Shown piece after piece: positions 13,976 to 27,308 of a DNA stretch of 64,000 nt. This DNA comes from Hoplostethus atlanticus (lineage: Eukaryota > Chordata > Actinopteri > Trachichthyiformes > Trachichthyidae), in contig JAXDDX010000058.1 in NCBI GenBank assembly GCA_034670405.1, positions 1,042,001 to 1,106,000 of the forward strand, written 5' to 3'. Below the pieces are notes generated by a model. That model was not told where the DNA came from. It searched no databases and was given only the letters and a program-made list of their open reading frames with translations. Numbering within the stretch: position 1 is the stretch's first letter; every line of letters begins with the position of its first letter. A program made the position numbers and the translations under genes.

Positions 13976-14514
13976 GAGCACCATGTTGAGTTTCAGGTTA
14001 TTAACTAGGGGGAATGGTAACTGATGCCAATTACCGCCAGCATATTATTCAAACGACAAGGAAACGTTGTTTCTGTTTGAGGTTTTATTTCAACGTTTAT
14101 TGAAATCGCATATTACCGACATATGATTAGTGATCTACATCATTATTAAGCTTTAGGGTGCTATCAGTGAAGGCAACCTACTTGTTGACATTGCATCTGC
14201 ATGACCAAATAAACAACCGGTAACCTGGAAACTTGAACCTCTGGCTTCATGGTTGAGTGTCCAGGCTGTAGTTTACTTATTTATGACTCACCTGTGAGCA
14301 TACATCTTATCATCAAACCCTTTCACACATTTTTGCAATGTGCTCTCCGTTTGTTGCCATAGGGACCAAAAGAGCCTAACTCGACCTATAATAAACACAG
14401 TCCAATGAAAAGATACATGACAACATCTCAAATGAAAACGTGGACTTCGTGGGTTAGTATAGTGTTTTGAATGAATGAAAAAACACTCAAAAGACACGGT
14501 TTACAGTTTTACAG

Positions 14515-14517
<3 letters not shown>

Positions 14518-14569
<52 letters not shown>
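14518..14569. repeat. (GA)n microsatellite
   Basis: About 52 bp of perfect GA dinucleotides, roughly 900 bp upstream of the inferred first cep350 exon. Confidence 0.97.
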
Positions 14570-14573
<4 letters not shown>

Positions 14574-15199
14574 GGCGCAAACACACAAGTCCACAAGCAC
14601 TCACACAACCATGTGATACGTACAGACCCCGCTGGATGGCAGTACACGCTCATAATATCAGACCCATCATGTGTGATGTGAGTGAGTGCCTCTGATTCTC
14701 AGTTCTGACAGGAAAATGCGAAGTTTCAAAACCAGTCCGTTTTTTTCGTATCAACAATATTGTACATCTCGAGAACCGTGTGAAGTGAATGATCAGTGAA
14801 GGATCTTCAAGAAAAAGTCCTGCAGGACGCAAGAGGATCTGTCTGTGCGTGTAGTTGTTTTGCGTATGCCTGGATTCGTGTAATAATGGTATTATTTATT
14901 TTTCTCACTGCATACCTCTTTTCATATGGTTCACTTCATCTTCATGGATCACTTGGTGAACACTTCTTGTAAAAGAACAAAAAAATGAATTCAAAAACAT
15001 CATGAAAGCGACTGGTTCCTAACACAAAATGTACAGCAGGGGTTGCTCTTTCTCAGCTTTAGTTGGTCAAACAATCGCGATATTTCCGCCTATTAGTTAC
15101 CTACCCGTTTTGTCAATGGTGGACAGTCAAATACATGGTTGGGAAACATCAACACAGTAAACCGGGAAAGGGCAACCTTAGAGGCGGGTAGCTCAACTT

Positions 15200-15475
15200 T
15201 TCACTCGGAGTCTTACATCAGCTTGGGTACTTAGTTGCCGGGACGCCTGACGCTAAGAAAACAGAATGAGCGCAGGTTGCTAACAAAGTAGCCAGTCTGG
15301 TATAACTGCTGGTTAGCTAACATTACCATGCTAACGTTAGCTTAGCTACATTAGCAAGTAAGCTCTAAACAAACAGACAGCGGAGCAAAGAAGTCCGAAG
15401 AAGTTGGGATTTCTTCATCATGAAGAAGTCACACTGAATATGGATTATTAGACAGATCGGATCGTTGTGCTAAAG
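15200..15475 (+). other. cep350: inferred 5' untranslated exon 1 and core promoter area of cep350
   Basis: A donor-like CTAAAG/GTATTT at 15475/15476 ends a stretch with no good open frame that fits a non-coding first exon. The start codon lies in the next exon, at 17883. The area around 15300-16160 holds repeated copies of a GCTAACGTTAGC-type palindrome. The transcription start cannot be fixed from sequence alone, so the left boundary here is a guess. Confidence 0.4.
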
Positions 15476-17882
15476 GTATTTATAAAGACAGTAAACGCTC
15501 ATTTCAAGTTGTACTCAATTTATGACCTACCGTTCAGCTAACGTTAACGCGACTAAGCTAGCGGCTCTGACTATTCCCTGGACCAAGTAATGGGAGGACG
15601 CTACGAAAAAAGTTAATTTTGAAGTCAGAGAAGGTGGAGTTCAAGACAGAACTCTTTGGTGGATATAGGTAGTTACAGATAAATCAACAGAATTATACGA
15701 AAATAGGTAGTCTTAATGGTTAAAATGTTTTTAAGATACCGGTAACAGTTAAGTTCATCTCTGAAAGTGACGTTAGACCGACGCCGTAGTTTCCAAGTGC
15801 ACGGGCCTGCCTAATTACTGGAAGGTGATTTTGAGTGGTAACCTTAGCCCTTGACAGAAGCCTGTCTGTGACTTTTACTTGTAACTATAGGGACTTAGCT
15901 GATAATTCCCCTGTGTTTCGTTAACTATTATTGTTTACTATTGTTTTATATTTACAATATTGCTGTTGCCACCGCTACTAGCTTGGCTTAGCTTGCTCGA
16001 TACATTGGTGGTTTGCTATCGTTGGTATTAGTAAGTAGTAGTACTTTAAAACATCCGACATAAACTTCACTATGAACAGAGAATGATTTCAACTAACGCT
16101 AGCGTTTGCAGTTTGCATTTGAAGGCATAGCCATATCCCAAAGTAGCTAACGTCAGTTTTTCTTGTCAGGTGACTCCCTGTAGCTCGTTACCTAATAGAC
16201 TACAATCGACACAATTCATGCCGTTTTGAGACAGCTGTCTCTCTCTGACAGCTGTAGTTAAGGATAATTTCAGTTCCATTGTCTGCATATTGTTGATTAG
16301 GCTTGTTATGGTCATGCGTTTATGAGAGGGGCTTTTAAAGTACTCATGTCTGTCTAGAAACAGAAGTAGTTGCTCTTTTCTTCTTGTCTGCTCTGTCAGC
16401 CTGACATGATCACCCCCAAGGTGGTGTCATGTGGTTGTTATGAGTAAACTGGCATGACTAGAGGAATGCTTGGAGTGTGAAATATGAGATGTGTGAGTGA
16501 TTTGTGTTGTCCTCCAAAAACACAGATAAATGACCTGTTGCCTTTTTTTGTCAACTTAGAAATCTTGACATGACTTACAGTAATGGCCATCATTGGGGAA
16601 TTCGATCTCTCATTTTCCAAAACTGGTGTGGTTTGATTAACTTATTAGTAAACACTTTGAATAGAATTCACTCTAATCTCAAATTCATCTCTAATCATAA
16701 ACAATCAGCTTCCTCTTAACTGATTCTGTGTTGTTGGCTTCATCTTAGGACCAAGGTAGGTCTGCATTACTCTCTAACATTACAGTTGTCTTCGGTAAAC
16801 ATCATGCGCCTGACATGTGGCAGACTTCTATCCTGCTTTCCTTCCCTCACGGAAATCTTTGCTGTTTTAAATTGCATGGTAACATTTATCTACTGTCAAC
16901 AGTCTGGAGAATAAGCTATAGGCTGTACCACATGTATTATATATTTTTTGATTGGATTGGTCATATAGGCTGTGGTCGCTAGTTTCAGTGAGAGAGTCTG
17001 TTTAATGTTTTTTGTTTGCGTAGTTCTATGATAGAACTTGTATCCCACATTTTGGTTTTCAGTTAATAAAGTTGATTTTATCTATCTGAATGCTAAGATG
17101 TAGCTGTCTTTGTCTCAAGATCAACTCCCATGGGTTGGTCTTCCCAGAAGCATCTTACTGCAAAGATCTTTGTTCTATTATAAGTCAAAGGATCAAGATT
17201 TTCTCAGAGCTGAAATGATTTTGGGAAACCTGGCCCAGTCACAGATGAATCCTGTTCAGTTACTCCAGTCCACACATTAATGAAAGTGAAAGTGCAGGGC
17301 AAAGCTCAGTATGTGTGACCAAGCAATTACCCATTAAAGTGATATTCACTTTAGTAGAACCCGACCACCTTTGTAGCGCACATACGTCTATATGAGTTCC
17401 TGAACAGTCACCAATATTGGCCACTTTGGGACTTTGCAGTCACCACCACTCATGTTCATTTTGAAAACACAGTGTAAATGTCATGATTGTATTGCATACA
17501 CAAACGTAGACCCAAGCTATATTCTACTATTCTGTATTCAGTGAATTTCATCTGTTTGCATTTATTGTTATTGAGAGCTAGGAATAAAGCTTGAATGCAG
17601 ATGATTACAGCAGATCTCTAAGCCAGCTAATGTTGGAGGTTGACCGCTCTTGAACTCCTATGGATGTTTATATGCTAAAAAGTGAAAATGCTCTATTAAA
17701 CTGGGGGAAAAAAACGGTAAAATACTAAATCTTCTGGTGCTAAAACACTACTAGCCTACTATGAGTATTTTCTTCTTTTATAACTTTTTGTGTAGACCCC
17801 ATTAAGCATGTCATGTCCACCGTACATTGTGTATTTATTGTTTTGTGTATTGTCCAACCCTGGCTGCAGGTGAGCGGGAGAG

Positions 17883-20800
17883 ATGAGGAGAAGCAAGAGG
17901 ACTGGGGTCTCTCTTCAAAGCTCTGCACAGCAGCCTACTGACCCAGACAATGGCCGAGGTGCATACAAATTCTATTCAGTTTGATTGTATTCATGTTTAT
18001 CTTCAAAACTGGTGGTCTGACCATCAATTTCTTGAACTTTATTCCAAATCTGAAATGCATAGATTATGTTTTAGTAGAGGTTCCTTATCTGCATTCTCAT
18101 TTGTTTTTACTCTCTCCATCTTTCTCAGAGCTGACAGCTGCATGGAAAAGTTTGTCTCAGTCCAAAGCTGCTGTAAGTACACCTTTTAACACTTTTTTGC
18201 TCAATGAGTTTGTTTTTGAATTAGTTTACACTTTCAAATGAATAGTAAAGGAGTGCAATCTGAAACGACTCCCTTTTACCTTCATTCATATTATCTGACA
18301 TTTGTGTTTTATCCCTCTAGTTGCGGCACATAGAAAACCACCTGGAGGCAGCTCCAGGGACAGGGGTTCTCCTGGACTCTGTCATGGACCCCAAGAAGAG
18401 TTCCTCCAGGAAGGTCAGCCGCAGAGGTATGTATACCAAAATTGAAAACAAAATAGTGAATAAGTTTGCATTATTATTATGTGACATTACATTATCAAGA
18501 CGTTCCGAAATATTTAAAGGGACATTAAAAAATGTAAACTAAAGACAGATTTTAGATTTGCACCTCACAAAACCATTTGCTGAATTGTTCAGTATAAGTC
18601 CCTGTAAGTATAACACTGTTCTTCCCATCTCAGATGGACGACGAGTCGATGACATGGGAGGTTCATCTAAGTGGAGGAGGCGCAGTCACCAAAGCCCAGA
18701 GAAGAGCAGCTCTCGCAGTCCACTGAGAAACACCACTCAGGAGAGCAATGTCCGTAGGAACAACAATGTGGAGTTCAGGGAGCCACTGGCCTCCTACAGG
18801 TACACACCAAGACACTGCCATGAGACATCCCTAGCCACCTTTCTGTAGAAATACTGCTAGGCTTGGATTGGCGCTTATGTTGTCATACCAAACAGTGTTT
18901 GTGTTCTACAGAGAGAAGAGAATAAAAGATAAGGTCAATTTCCCTGCTGGACTGTGAAATATATTTCCTTGTATTATTGCGTCAATTGAATGACTTTCTA
19001 CGTCAGAAGGTCTGTTTTAGACAAATAACTGTCTGCCCCCAGGCTTCTTAGTGTAAAAGACCGCCATTCAGAGACCATATGCTCTTGACATCCCCACTTG
19101 AAAAGCTTACATGCCTCAGGAACAAGAGGTTTAAGCACTGTTCTATTAAAGGCTTAGTGCAAAGCCTTCAAGATGTTTTCAATATTGGACTTGTTACTCA
19201 AAACAGTGCAATAAGAAAAAAAGAGGTTGTGATTGTTTTATTGTATTTAAATGAGCAAATTTGAATTTACATTAATATTGTTAACCATTCAGAGGGCCAA
19301 GTCTGAAATGAAAAAAATGAAATGCCAAATGGCTTTCATTAAAGTTTTTAATTTCAGCAAATGTGCATACTAGTAAATGAACATTCAAATGCAGATTTTC
19401 TAGCATTTAAATATTCATTTTGACATGAATTAACTATACACTTTCATAGTCATCAGATCAGCAACTACATAAAAGTATCATTGTGTTGCAAATTCATGCA
19501 AGTAATGTCGAAGAAAGAAAACACCTAACAGTAGATAACAATCTACTTTCCCAGTGCTGCCTTCTAGTTAAATACTGAAACCGAAACCATTCCACCTAGT
19601 AATGTGCTCACGAAGGGACCTTTTCCACAACTCTCCAGCACAAACGGATGAAACTAAAACTGATTACGCTTTAGATTTGAGAAACTCTGTGAGATTCATA
19701 TTACTTTCTGATCACTTTTTCTATGTTATCATACAGGGAGAGTCGCCAGTAATTTTAATCTGCAAGTGGGTCTGAGTGTCAATGAGGGTAGTGCAATACC
19801 AGTGTAATTTTCCATAATTGTTCTATTGGGAGATTTGAAATAGCCGATCATTGAAAAAAGTGATATTTAAAGGGTATACATACCTCTCTCCTGCAACTAT
19901 TCCCTTTGACACTCATAAATGTGTTCTTGGTGTACTCTCTGTGAGTGGTAAATTAAGAGTAAATCTTGATCCTCTTCCTGATCCCGTGTAATCTGTTTCT
20001 GTCCAGGGAGGCCACCCCTCCACCACTGCCCCCCTCACAGCTGGAGGCCTACAGCCTGCAGTCAGTGCCTGGTTTTTCCTACCGATCCTCCCCGCCTGCC
20101 TCTGATTCTCTCCTCAGTCAGCTGGTCTACCAGAGAGACACCAGGGACAAGCAGACAGACAGGGACCTGGACAGCACACACTCCTCGGCTCTGGAGAGCA
20201 CCGAGGTCCGCTACCTCAATGACCAACCATCCCTGGACACTCTTAGGACTGTGGCCCCGTCACATCTCACAGGGGTAAGAGCCCCTGCCAGTGAGGGGGC
20301 TGGGGAGGACAGCACACCGAAAGCACAACTTACCCAGAGCATGGAGAGCCAAGCTTCAAGCCCATCCCTAACTCCAGGCCTAGGCTCTGTAGGCCGGGGG
20401 GAGAGCTCTGCTTCCACCAGCCCAGGCTCAGCCTCTCAGCGGCTAGAGAACCTGCGACGACGGCAGCCTGACGATAAGTTGGAGAAGCTGAAAGAGCGTA
20501 TTCGCAAGCAGAGACAACATCTGGAGGAGGCGGCAGAGAGAGATAGGTTGCTGGGTTACCTGGAACAGCCCATACTGGGAGCTGTGGGGAGTAGCAGTGG
20601 TGGTACTACCACTATGCCCACAGCTAAAATACGCAAAGTGGCAGCTGCGCCACCTGCACCTATATACAAAGGTATCTTGACTGACACAGCCAACCCAAAC
20701 TCTAACCTGTACGCTTGTCTGATATTTATGAATTATATAGCATAGAATAAATGTAAAGTGATATTTTGGTGGTTTTAGATGATTGGTTTAAGCAATGCAG

Positions 20801-23800
20801 TACACAGAGCTACAGTTTCTATTTTGAATCATTTCTGCTCCTGGTTTCTCCCATCAGGTTTCAACAGTAGTGAGACAAAGATCCGGACCCCGGATGGGAA
20901 AGTTTGGAAGGAGGAGGAGTTTCACAACCTCAGTAGAGAGATCTACAGAGACCTGTCACGGCAACTTGCTGGTGAGCAAGGAACACTCTTACGCACACAA
21001 TAAACCTGTTTAGTAGCATTTATTGTTTGACTTGTAGTAGTCAATTGGATTGCAGTCATACTGTGCTACAGCTCAATGCAATCAATATGACATGAAGGTC
21101 ATAGTGGATCACTCTGGAAAACACTGCACTTGGGTAGTAGACTCTGACCTCCTTTCTCATCATTGAATGTAAATGTAACTGGCATGTAGATTCAGAGTCC
21201 TCGGTTTAAATATCCAGACTCATCTCTGTCTCCTCCCAAATAATGGGGCACTGGCAGGAAATTACAACCGCTCCACTAGTTCAAAGAACACTGAAAGTAG
21301 TTTGACGTCTTAAGTATCTCACTGAAAATTAAATGATGCCCCTTAAATAAGTACATTGAAGTACTTACATAATGAGAACATCAAAGAAAAAAATAGGATG
21401 AGAATACATCAGTAGAGGTCTTAATATGAATCTGGGAAACTGTCTTGTATGCTACGGGCGATGCATGTGGTTAGGGTTTCTCTGTAACAGAGTTTCCAGG
21501 CATGTTGCCACCACCATGGCAGAGCAGCCTTGGTTTCTTTCTTGTACTTACAGGACTCTTCTTCCTAGAATGTTCTCTCTGTGATCTGCTTGGGTCCCTC
21601 TGTGTTCCTGGGCTTCGTTCCAGATTACAAGACCCCATTCCTGCTTACTTACCCCCCCCCACCACCCTCACATACACTTGACCTAAATACTACAGTATAA
21701 CCTTGATTATGCAAACCCCTCAGGAAGGTGGTCATTAGGAAGAATGAAATGAATTGCATTACATTTCTTGAACATAGCTTGTTAAAATGAACAGATATAG
21801 CAAATTTCTGTTTATTATATTGTGTTAATTATATTATTACCATCTATGGACTGAGTTGCCTTCAGTGTTTTGATATCTTGGATAAATTGGATAAAAAGAG
21901 TGTGATTTATCACAAAATGGGTTGTTTCTCCATGATAGTTTGTCTGACTGACATAAACCGTGGCACATATACTTATTAGGCTTAAACTTTTGTAACTCAA
22001 TGACCATAAGTCCAATTAACAAAATACTCAGTAGACAAGTTGAATAAAGATTAGGAAACATGGGCAAACACAATTTGAAATCAGTATATGACAAATCTTT
22101 CAAAATGCCAGAATTCCAAGTGTGGACTATTCCAAAAGGTAACCTCCTCTCTTACCATTATGCTCTACCAGACCCATCTCGCGGTTTGAGCATCCGTTCA
22201 CCATGCCACAGGTTTCAGGTTCACATCTTAGTCAGTACTGTACTGAAGCTAGTTGGTTAATATCATTTCTTTTTGTCCCCACCTCTGAGTCCTTTATAGG
22301 CACTTGAAACCTTTAATGGCCGCTTATGGCTATGTCATTTTTCATATTTTATTTTATTTGTAATAAAATGTCCAATGTCACTGCCCATTTTGCCTGTTGG
22401 TAGACTTGCTGACAAATTATGTGTGTGTACTAGTCTTTAAATCTTATAGCAGATGTTTTTTATTGTGGAGTTTAGTTTAGTATGCCAAGTGTTAGATTTG
22501 CAAATATGCCTCACACGCACCATTGGTTTAGAATGTCAAAGATTTTTGACACAGCTCACACGTGTTTCATCCAATTGGTGTCTTTTCATTTCATTTGTTT
22601 ATACCATGCAGGAATGTTTATTTGTCGTCCATTGGTCTATGGTTTCTGTGCTGTGATCTGTGGCTTATTTTCTCTGTGTGGTTTGTGTGCAGAGAGCACC
22701 AGATTGAAGCACCAACAGCAGAGGGAACAGAGGCCAGTGGACAGGTCCAAAGAGAAGAGGCTTCCCAAACCAGTCAGGAAGGTCCACAAAGCTGCCCCTG
22801 CCTCTGACCCAGATGCAAAACCAGGTAGAATAACCACTTTTTATATACAGGAGAGTGGGCAGCCCACTCGCCATAATCATTTTTATTTATTGAGACAGTA
22901 GGAAAGCTGAGAAGGTAGAAGGTTCTAGCGGGATTTGACCATTGGCCAGTGGGGGTACGCCCCAAAGCCAGGGGCCTTAACTATTGAACCATCTTTGGGC
23001 CCTCACTGACTTTGTTTACATACAACCTAATAATCGATTAGAAATCTAATAATCCAAATAGGAGATTTTCACACTGATTCCAATTCGAGTTGATTTCATA
23101 TAAATGCCTGTAGTAACCAATTTTTTTAGGCATTTGTAAATTTCTCCTGCACATTAACAGTTAATCCAATACAGCAGTCTGTCTTTTTTCATTTGGGTTG
23201 AGTAGATAATCCATTTGAGCCTGCATATAAATGTAGTCAGTCTACAATCCAATATATACCCTGAGGCTGGCTCACTACTTACAATGGAGCACTGCACTGC
23301 ATTCTAATTGTACGTTCTCAGTGATTGTGTATTTCAATGTGGATATAAGAAAAGGGAGTGTTTCCATTTTTGCAGACAAGTTCAATAGGAAGCTTCTCTG
23401 AACATGGTGGTAACTGTCCATCCACTCAGTTGTCCCATAACAGGCCTGTATGTGTTCAATGCATGAACCAGAGCCATTGCTGGCTGCCCAGGCTGCCCAG
23501 GCTGTGTTCAGTGTCTTATCCCTGGAGCAATGTCCAGTATGTGTGACATGCTGACTAGCAACTAGCATAGAGACGCCCTCGTAGAAGAATGTAGAATGGT
23601 AAACACCCACTGCTTTAACCTGGCTATAGCAGAGCTCTGACAGCTGCCCTGTACAATCACAAAAATACCCCCAAAAGCATGCATGTAGGCAGGCACACAT
23701 TAATTGACACACACATCAACTTTCTTTTATTTACTTTGACAAATGGAAACACATTTTTCTTTTTTCTTTTTTGTTTGGAATGATCAGTCTGATGAATAGT

Positions 23801-26800
23801 TCAGTCTCATTGTAAAACAGTTGAAAAGTGTCTTTGGACATCCTGAAAGGCTGTCTGTAACATCCCAGAAGTGTGATGCGCTGTGTGTATGCGCTGTTGC
23901 TCCCATGTATAGTGTAATATGTAGGTGCCTGTTGTGATTAGCTGGCAATATTGCAATGCACCAATCAATGGCCAAGTGCATCTCTGTTTTTGTCTTCGGA
24001 CAGCATAAAAAACGGCCAACATTAGCTGACTGCAAAAAACAATAAGTTGCCAAATACTAATTCATTCTTGAAAGACTTTCCATTTTCTCCTGAATGTGTG
24101 TTTTCTCACAAGCTCTGTTAAACTGTCAGGAAGCTTATTTATTTGCTTCAATTCAGCTGATGGAAGTGCTTCTAATTCACATTTTAATTTTTTGCGACAC
24201 TTAGCTGAAAATTTGCTCAACAGTTGTATGAAAACATAGCCAAAGATGCAGACACTTTATTTCTCTCCTGCTCTCTCCCTTTCATTCATTCTACGTCCAG
24301 TGTCTAAGTTTCTTTTGCACTCTTTATCGCGTCCCTGCTATAGTCTTATCCTGTCTTCCAACATTTGAGTTGTCTCTCCTCTCTGATCTCTGTTTCATGC
24401 AGGCACAGCACTATAAATAGCCCTCTGAAATCTGTGATCAAGTTCAGCCCTGTTGGCTTATCCACCCAGTACAAACAGCTGCTTGGTTAGTAGCTGTGCA
24501 GCTTCATTACCAGGCTGATCTGGTGTGCAGAGTTCACACATGTCAAATTGGACTTGGACAAATGAATTTGAATGGCCGAATGAGATGAATTTGCATATAA
24601 TGATGTCTCTGTTTTTATAGCTAGCTATTGCACATCTCAAAGTGCCAGCATGTTGCTGTGCATTGTTTTCTATTTCCTCTCAGCCAACATCTGCTTGGAG
24701 TCATTTTTGCAAGCTCAGTTTCACAAGGTCATGCATAAACCAGAGATGTTAAACTTGTATGAAACTAAAACATTTCAGTTCGCCCTGGAGATTCATGGTA
24801 GAGAGGGACATGCATGATGTAATGTGGCTTTTCATTTTTAAGATTAAGATTTTTGGGGCAGACAAGATTAACCATTAATCTTGCCTGTCATGTCTTTTTT
24901 CCTGTATTTATGCAGTGCTTGCGTGCGTGTGTGGAAGTTCCATGAAGCTAACATGAACCATATTGTCTTACATGAAGTCCTGTAAAACACCACAAGAGCG
25001 TTTTGAAACTTGAGAGGTGTTAATTCAGCATCTGAGGTGTTAACTCTGTGTGTTTGTAGTGATCGGCCCTGCATCGTGGCGGGAGGGCCAGAAGCTGGTG
25101 AAGATGGTGCTGGGTCCAGTTCCCAGGCTGCCTAGGGAGGACAGGCCCCAGCCAGCTGACAGACTGAGCAAGACAGGTGGGCCTGGAGATCTAAACACTT
25201 ACTCTTTACTCGCCACTACACCCCAGTCCTATGCTACCACTTTAGCCCATTTCTTCTTATTAACCATCTCCATTTTTGGCTACTTTCTTTCCCACAACAC
25301 ATTTCTTGCCTTTACTTTCTACTCTCTTGCAACCTTCTCAGCCATCTTGTGTCCTTCTCCTCAGTCCTCATTTTATGTTCCACAAGTAAAATTAAATTTC
25401 AGTACTGGGCATACTGTTGCAGTTACATGTAGTGGATTTATTCATGTAATTGGTAGATCTCCAGTCTCCAGTGTGTTACAGTAGTTTTGCTTATCGGGGA
25501 CCCACAGTATGACACCCAGCCAGACAACATAACCAGAAGAATATCAATAAATGAAAAGTATATGGTTTCTATTGTGCACACAGAAATAGTCTCTGTCTCA
25601 AACTGTCTCACACACACGCACAAAATCTACAGCTCTCTCTGTCCGTGCTAGTCTAGCCAATGCTGGCTGCCATTGACCGGAAGGAATAGAGATTGACTGG
25701 CTGTTTCTGGCTGGCTGCACAATTAAACATGGTCTGATTTCCTGAGGTTGCCCCCAGCACAGGAGGCATGTTCTCTGGGGAGTGGCAGGGTAAGGCAGGG
25801 AGATGGTTCATAATGATTATCACTGCAACCATGTTCTGAAAAAGCACCATTCACTGTAAACATTAATGTCTGGATTAGATGCTGTAAAATTTAGTTGAGA
25901 ATTTTCTGTTTGTCCTAGATTAGATCTTGCCCCATTACAATTCTAATTTAGATAAACAGTAACACTTTACAGATTTGTGTTGGCCTACTGCAAGTTAAAA
26001 TAGAAAGATTCAAATATGAATTTTAATAACAAAGTAAAATTTCATATATTTTGTCAGCATAGCTTCCATTTAAATTCATATTTTTGCATCAAAGCAGTGG
26101 GCATGTGACCAACTTTCCACTTTTATTATGTTTCTCTCCATCAGCCTGCACTCCATCACTGCTGGTGTGCATTTCTTTCCAATTTCAAGTTGACTACATC
26201 TTACATTTCTGTAAATGTCCTCTAGGTCCCTTTCACCATTCCAGCTCAGACCCACGTTCAGAATCAAGCCAGCGATCCCGCCCCAACAGTACAGAGAGGC
26301 CTCACAGTGGCTTCCAGGGGCGGTCCAATACCCACTCTACGACTGCAGCCATTCCCTCAGCTGCAGCTGAGGACAAAGCCCCAGTGGCTGCAAGTGTAGA
26401 GCTCTTGTCAGCAGACATCCAGGGTATACTGGATGACCTGCAACTGGATTGCAGAGCAACTGAGAAGGAAGAGAGGGCCCGGCAAAGGTCCCGGGGAGGG
26501 GACAGTGGTAGGAGAGGGGGTTCAGGGTCACGAACAAGGGCCTCAGTCTCTGCTTGGGGGGCCACAACAGGTAGCTCTTTAAGAGGCTCTCACAGTGTGA
26601 GCCCCGCCAAATGCCAACCAGAGTCCATCACCACTGCGGAGACAGGGAAGAAGCAGCGCCACTATGATGCAGACACTGTTCGCCAGTACATCGCCCGGCA
26701 ACAGGAAGAGAGGAAGAAGCAAAAGGCAGAGGAGAAGCGAGCACAGAGGGTGGAGGCAGAGATGAGGAACCAGAGACTGCAGGAACTCTACAGGAAGCAG

Positions 26801-27074
26801 AGAGGAGTAGCTAAAGCAGTGGCCCTTGCCACTGAGGCCCCTGTTGCTCCTGTACAGAAACGACTACAGGAGACCTACACCAAACTGCTCCTAGAGGAGG
26901 CCCAGCTGGGAGAGGAGGCCACACAGTCACAACCTGCTGCTCCAACCTCTAGTCAACCGGTAAATACGAGACACACTGCCACATTATTAGACATGGAACC
27001 TGTAAGAGTTACAGTGTAAGATTGCATAAACTAATTGTATGTGTAAGAAGAGCTAAGAATTGATAAGGGGTGTG

Positions 27075-27143
<69 letters not shown>

Positions 27144-27308
27144 GTGTGCGTGCGCGTGTGCGTGCGCGTGTGTGTGTGTTCTGCAGCAGAGACCAATGTA
27201 CCAGCCCTCAGGGGAGTCGGACAAGGAGAACAAAAGACTGGAGCCCCCCCGGAGCCCCTCAAGCAGTGATATGTCTCTGTCTGAACAGCCACCCCCTCCA
27301 CTATCCAG
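17883..27308 (+). CDS. cep350: cep350 coding exons 2-11 (N-terminal region, residues about 1-758)
   Basis: Exons: 17870-17958 (coding from 17883), 18129-18172, 18321-18426, 18634-18799, 20007-20671, 20858-20971, 22693-22824, 25060-25176, 26226-26959, 27187-27308. All have AG/GT borders and matching phases. The region is Ser/Pro-rich and probably disordered, broken by short conserved helices: SQSKAALRHIENHLE, a basic KLEKLKERIRKQRQHLEE helix in exon 6, KIRTPDGKVWKEEEF in exon 7, and a long charged helix HYDADTVRQYIARQQEERKK in exon 10. Exon 11 (QRPMYQPSGESDKENK) has a TG/TGCG repeat where its pyrimidine tract should be. The internal introns hold SINE-like and retroposon fragments but no other gene that I can see. 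Confidence 0.92.
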
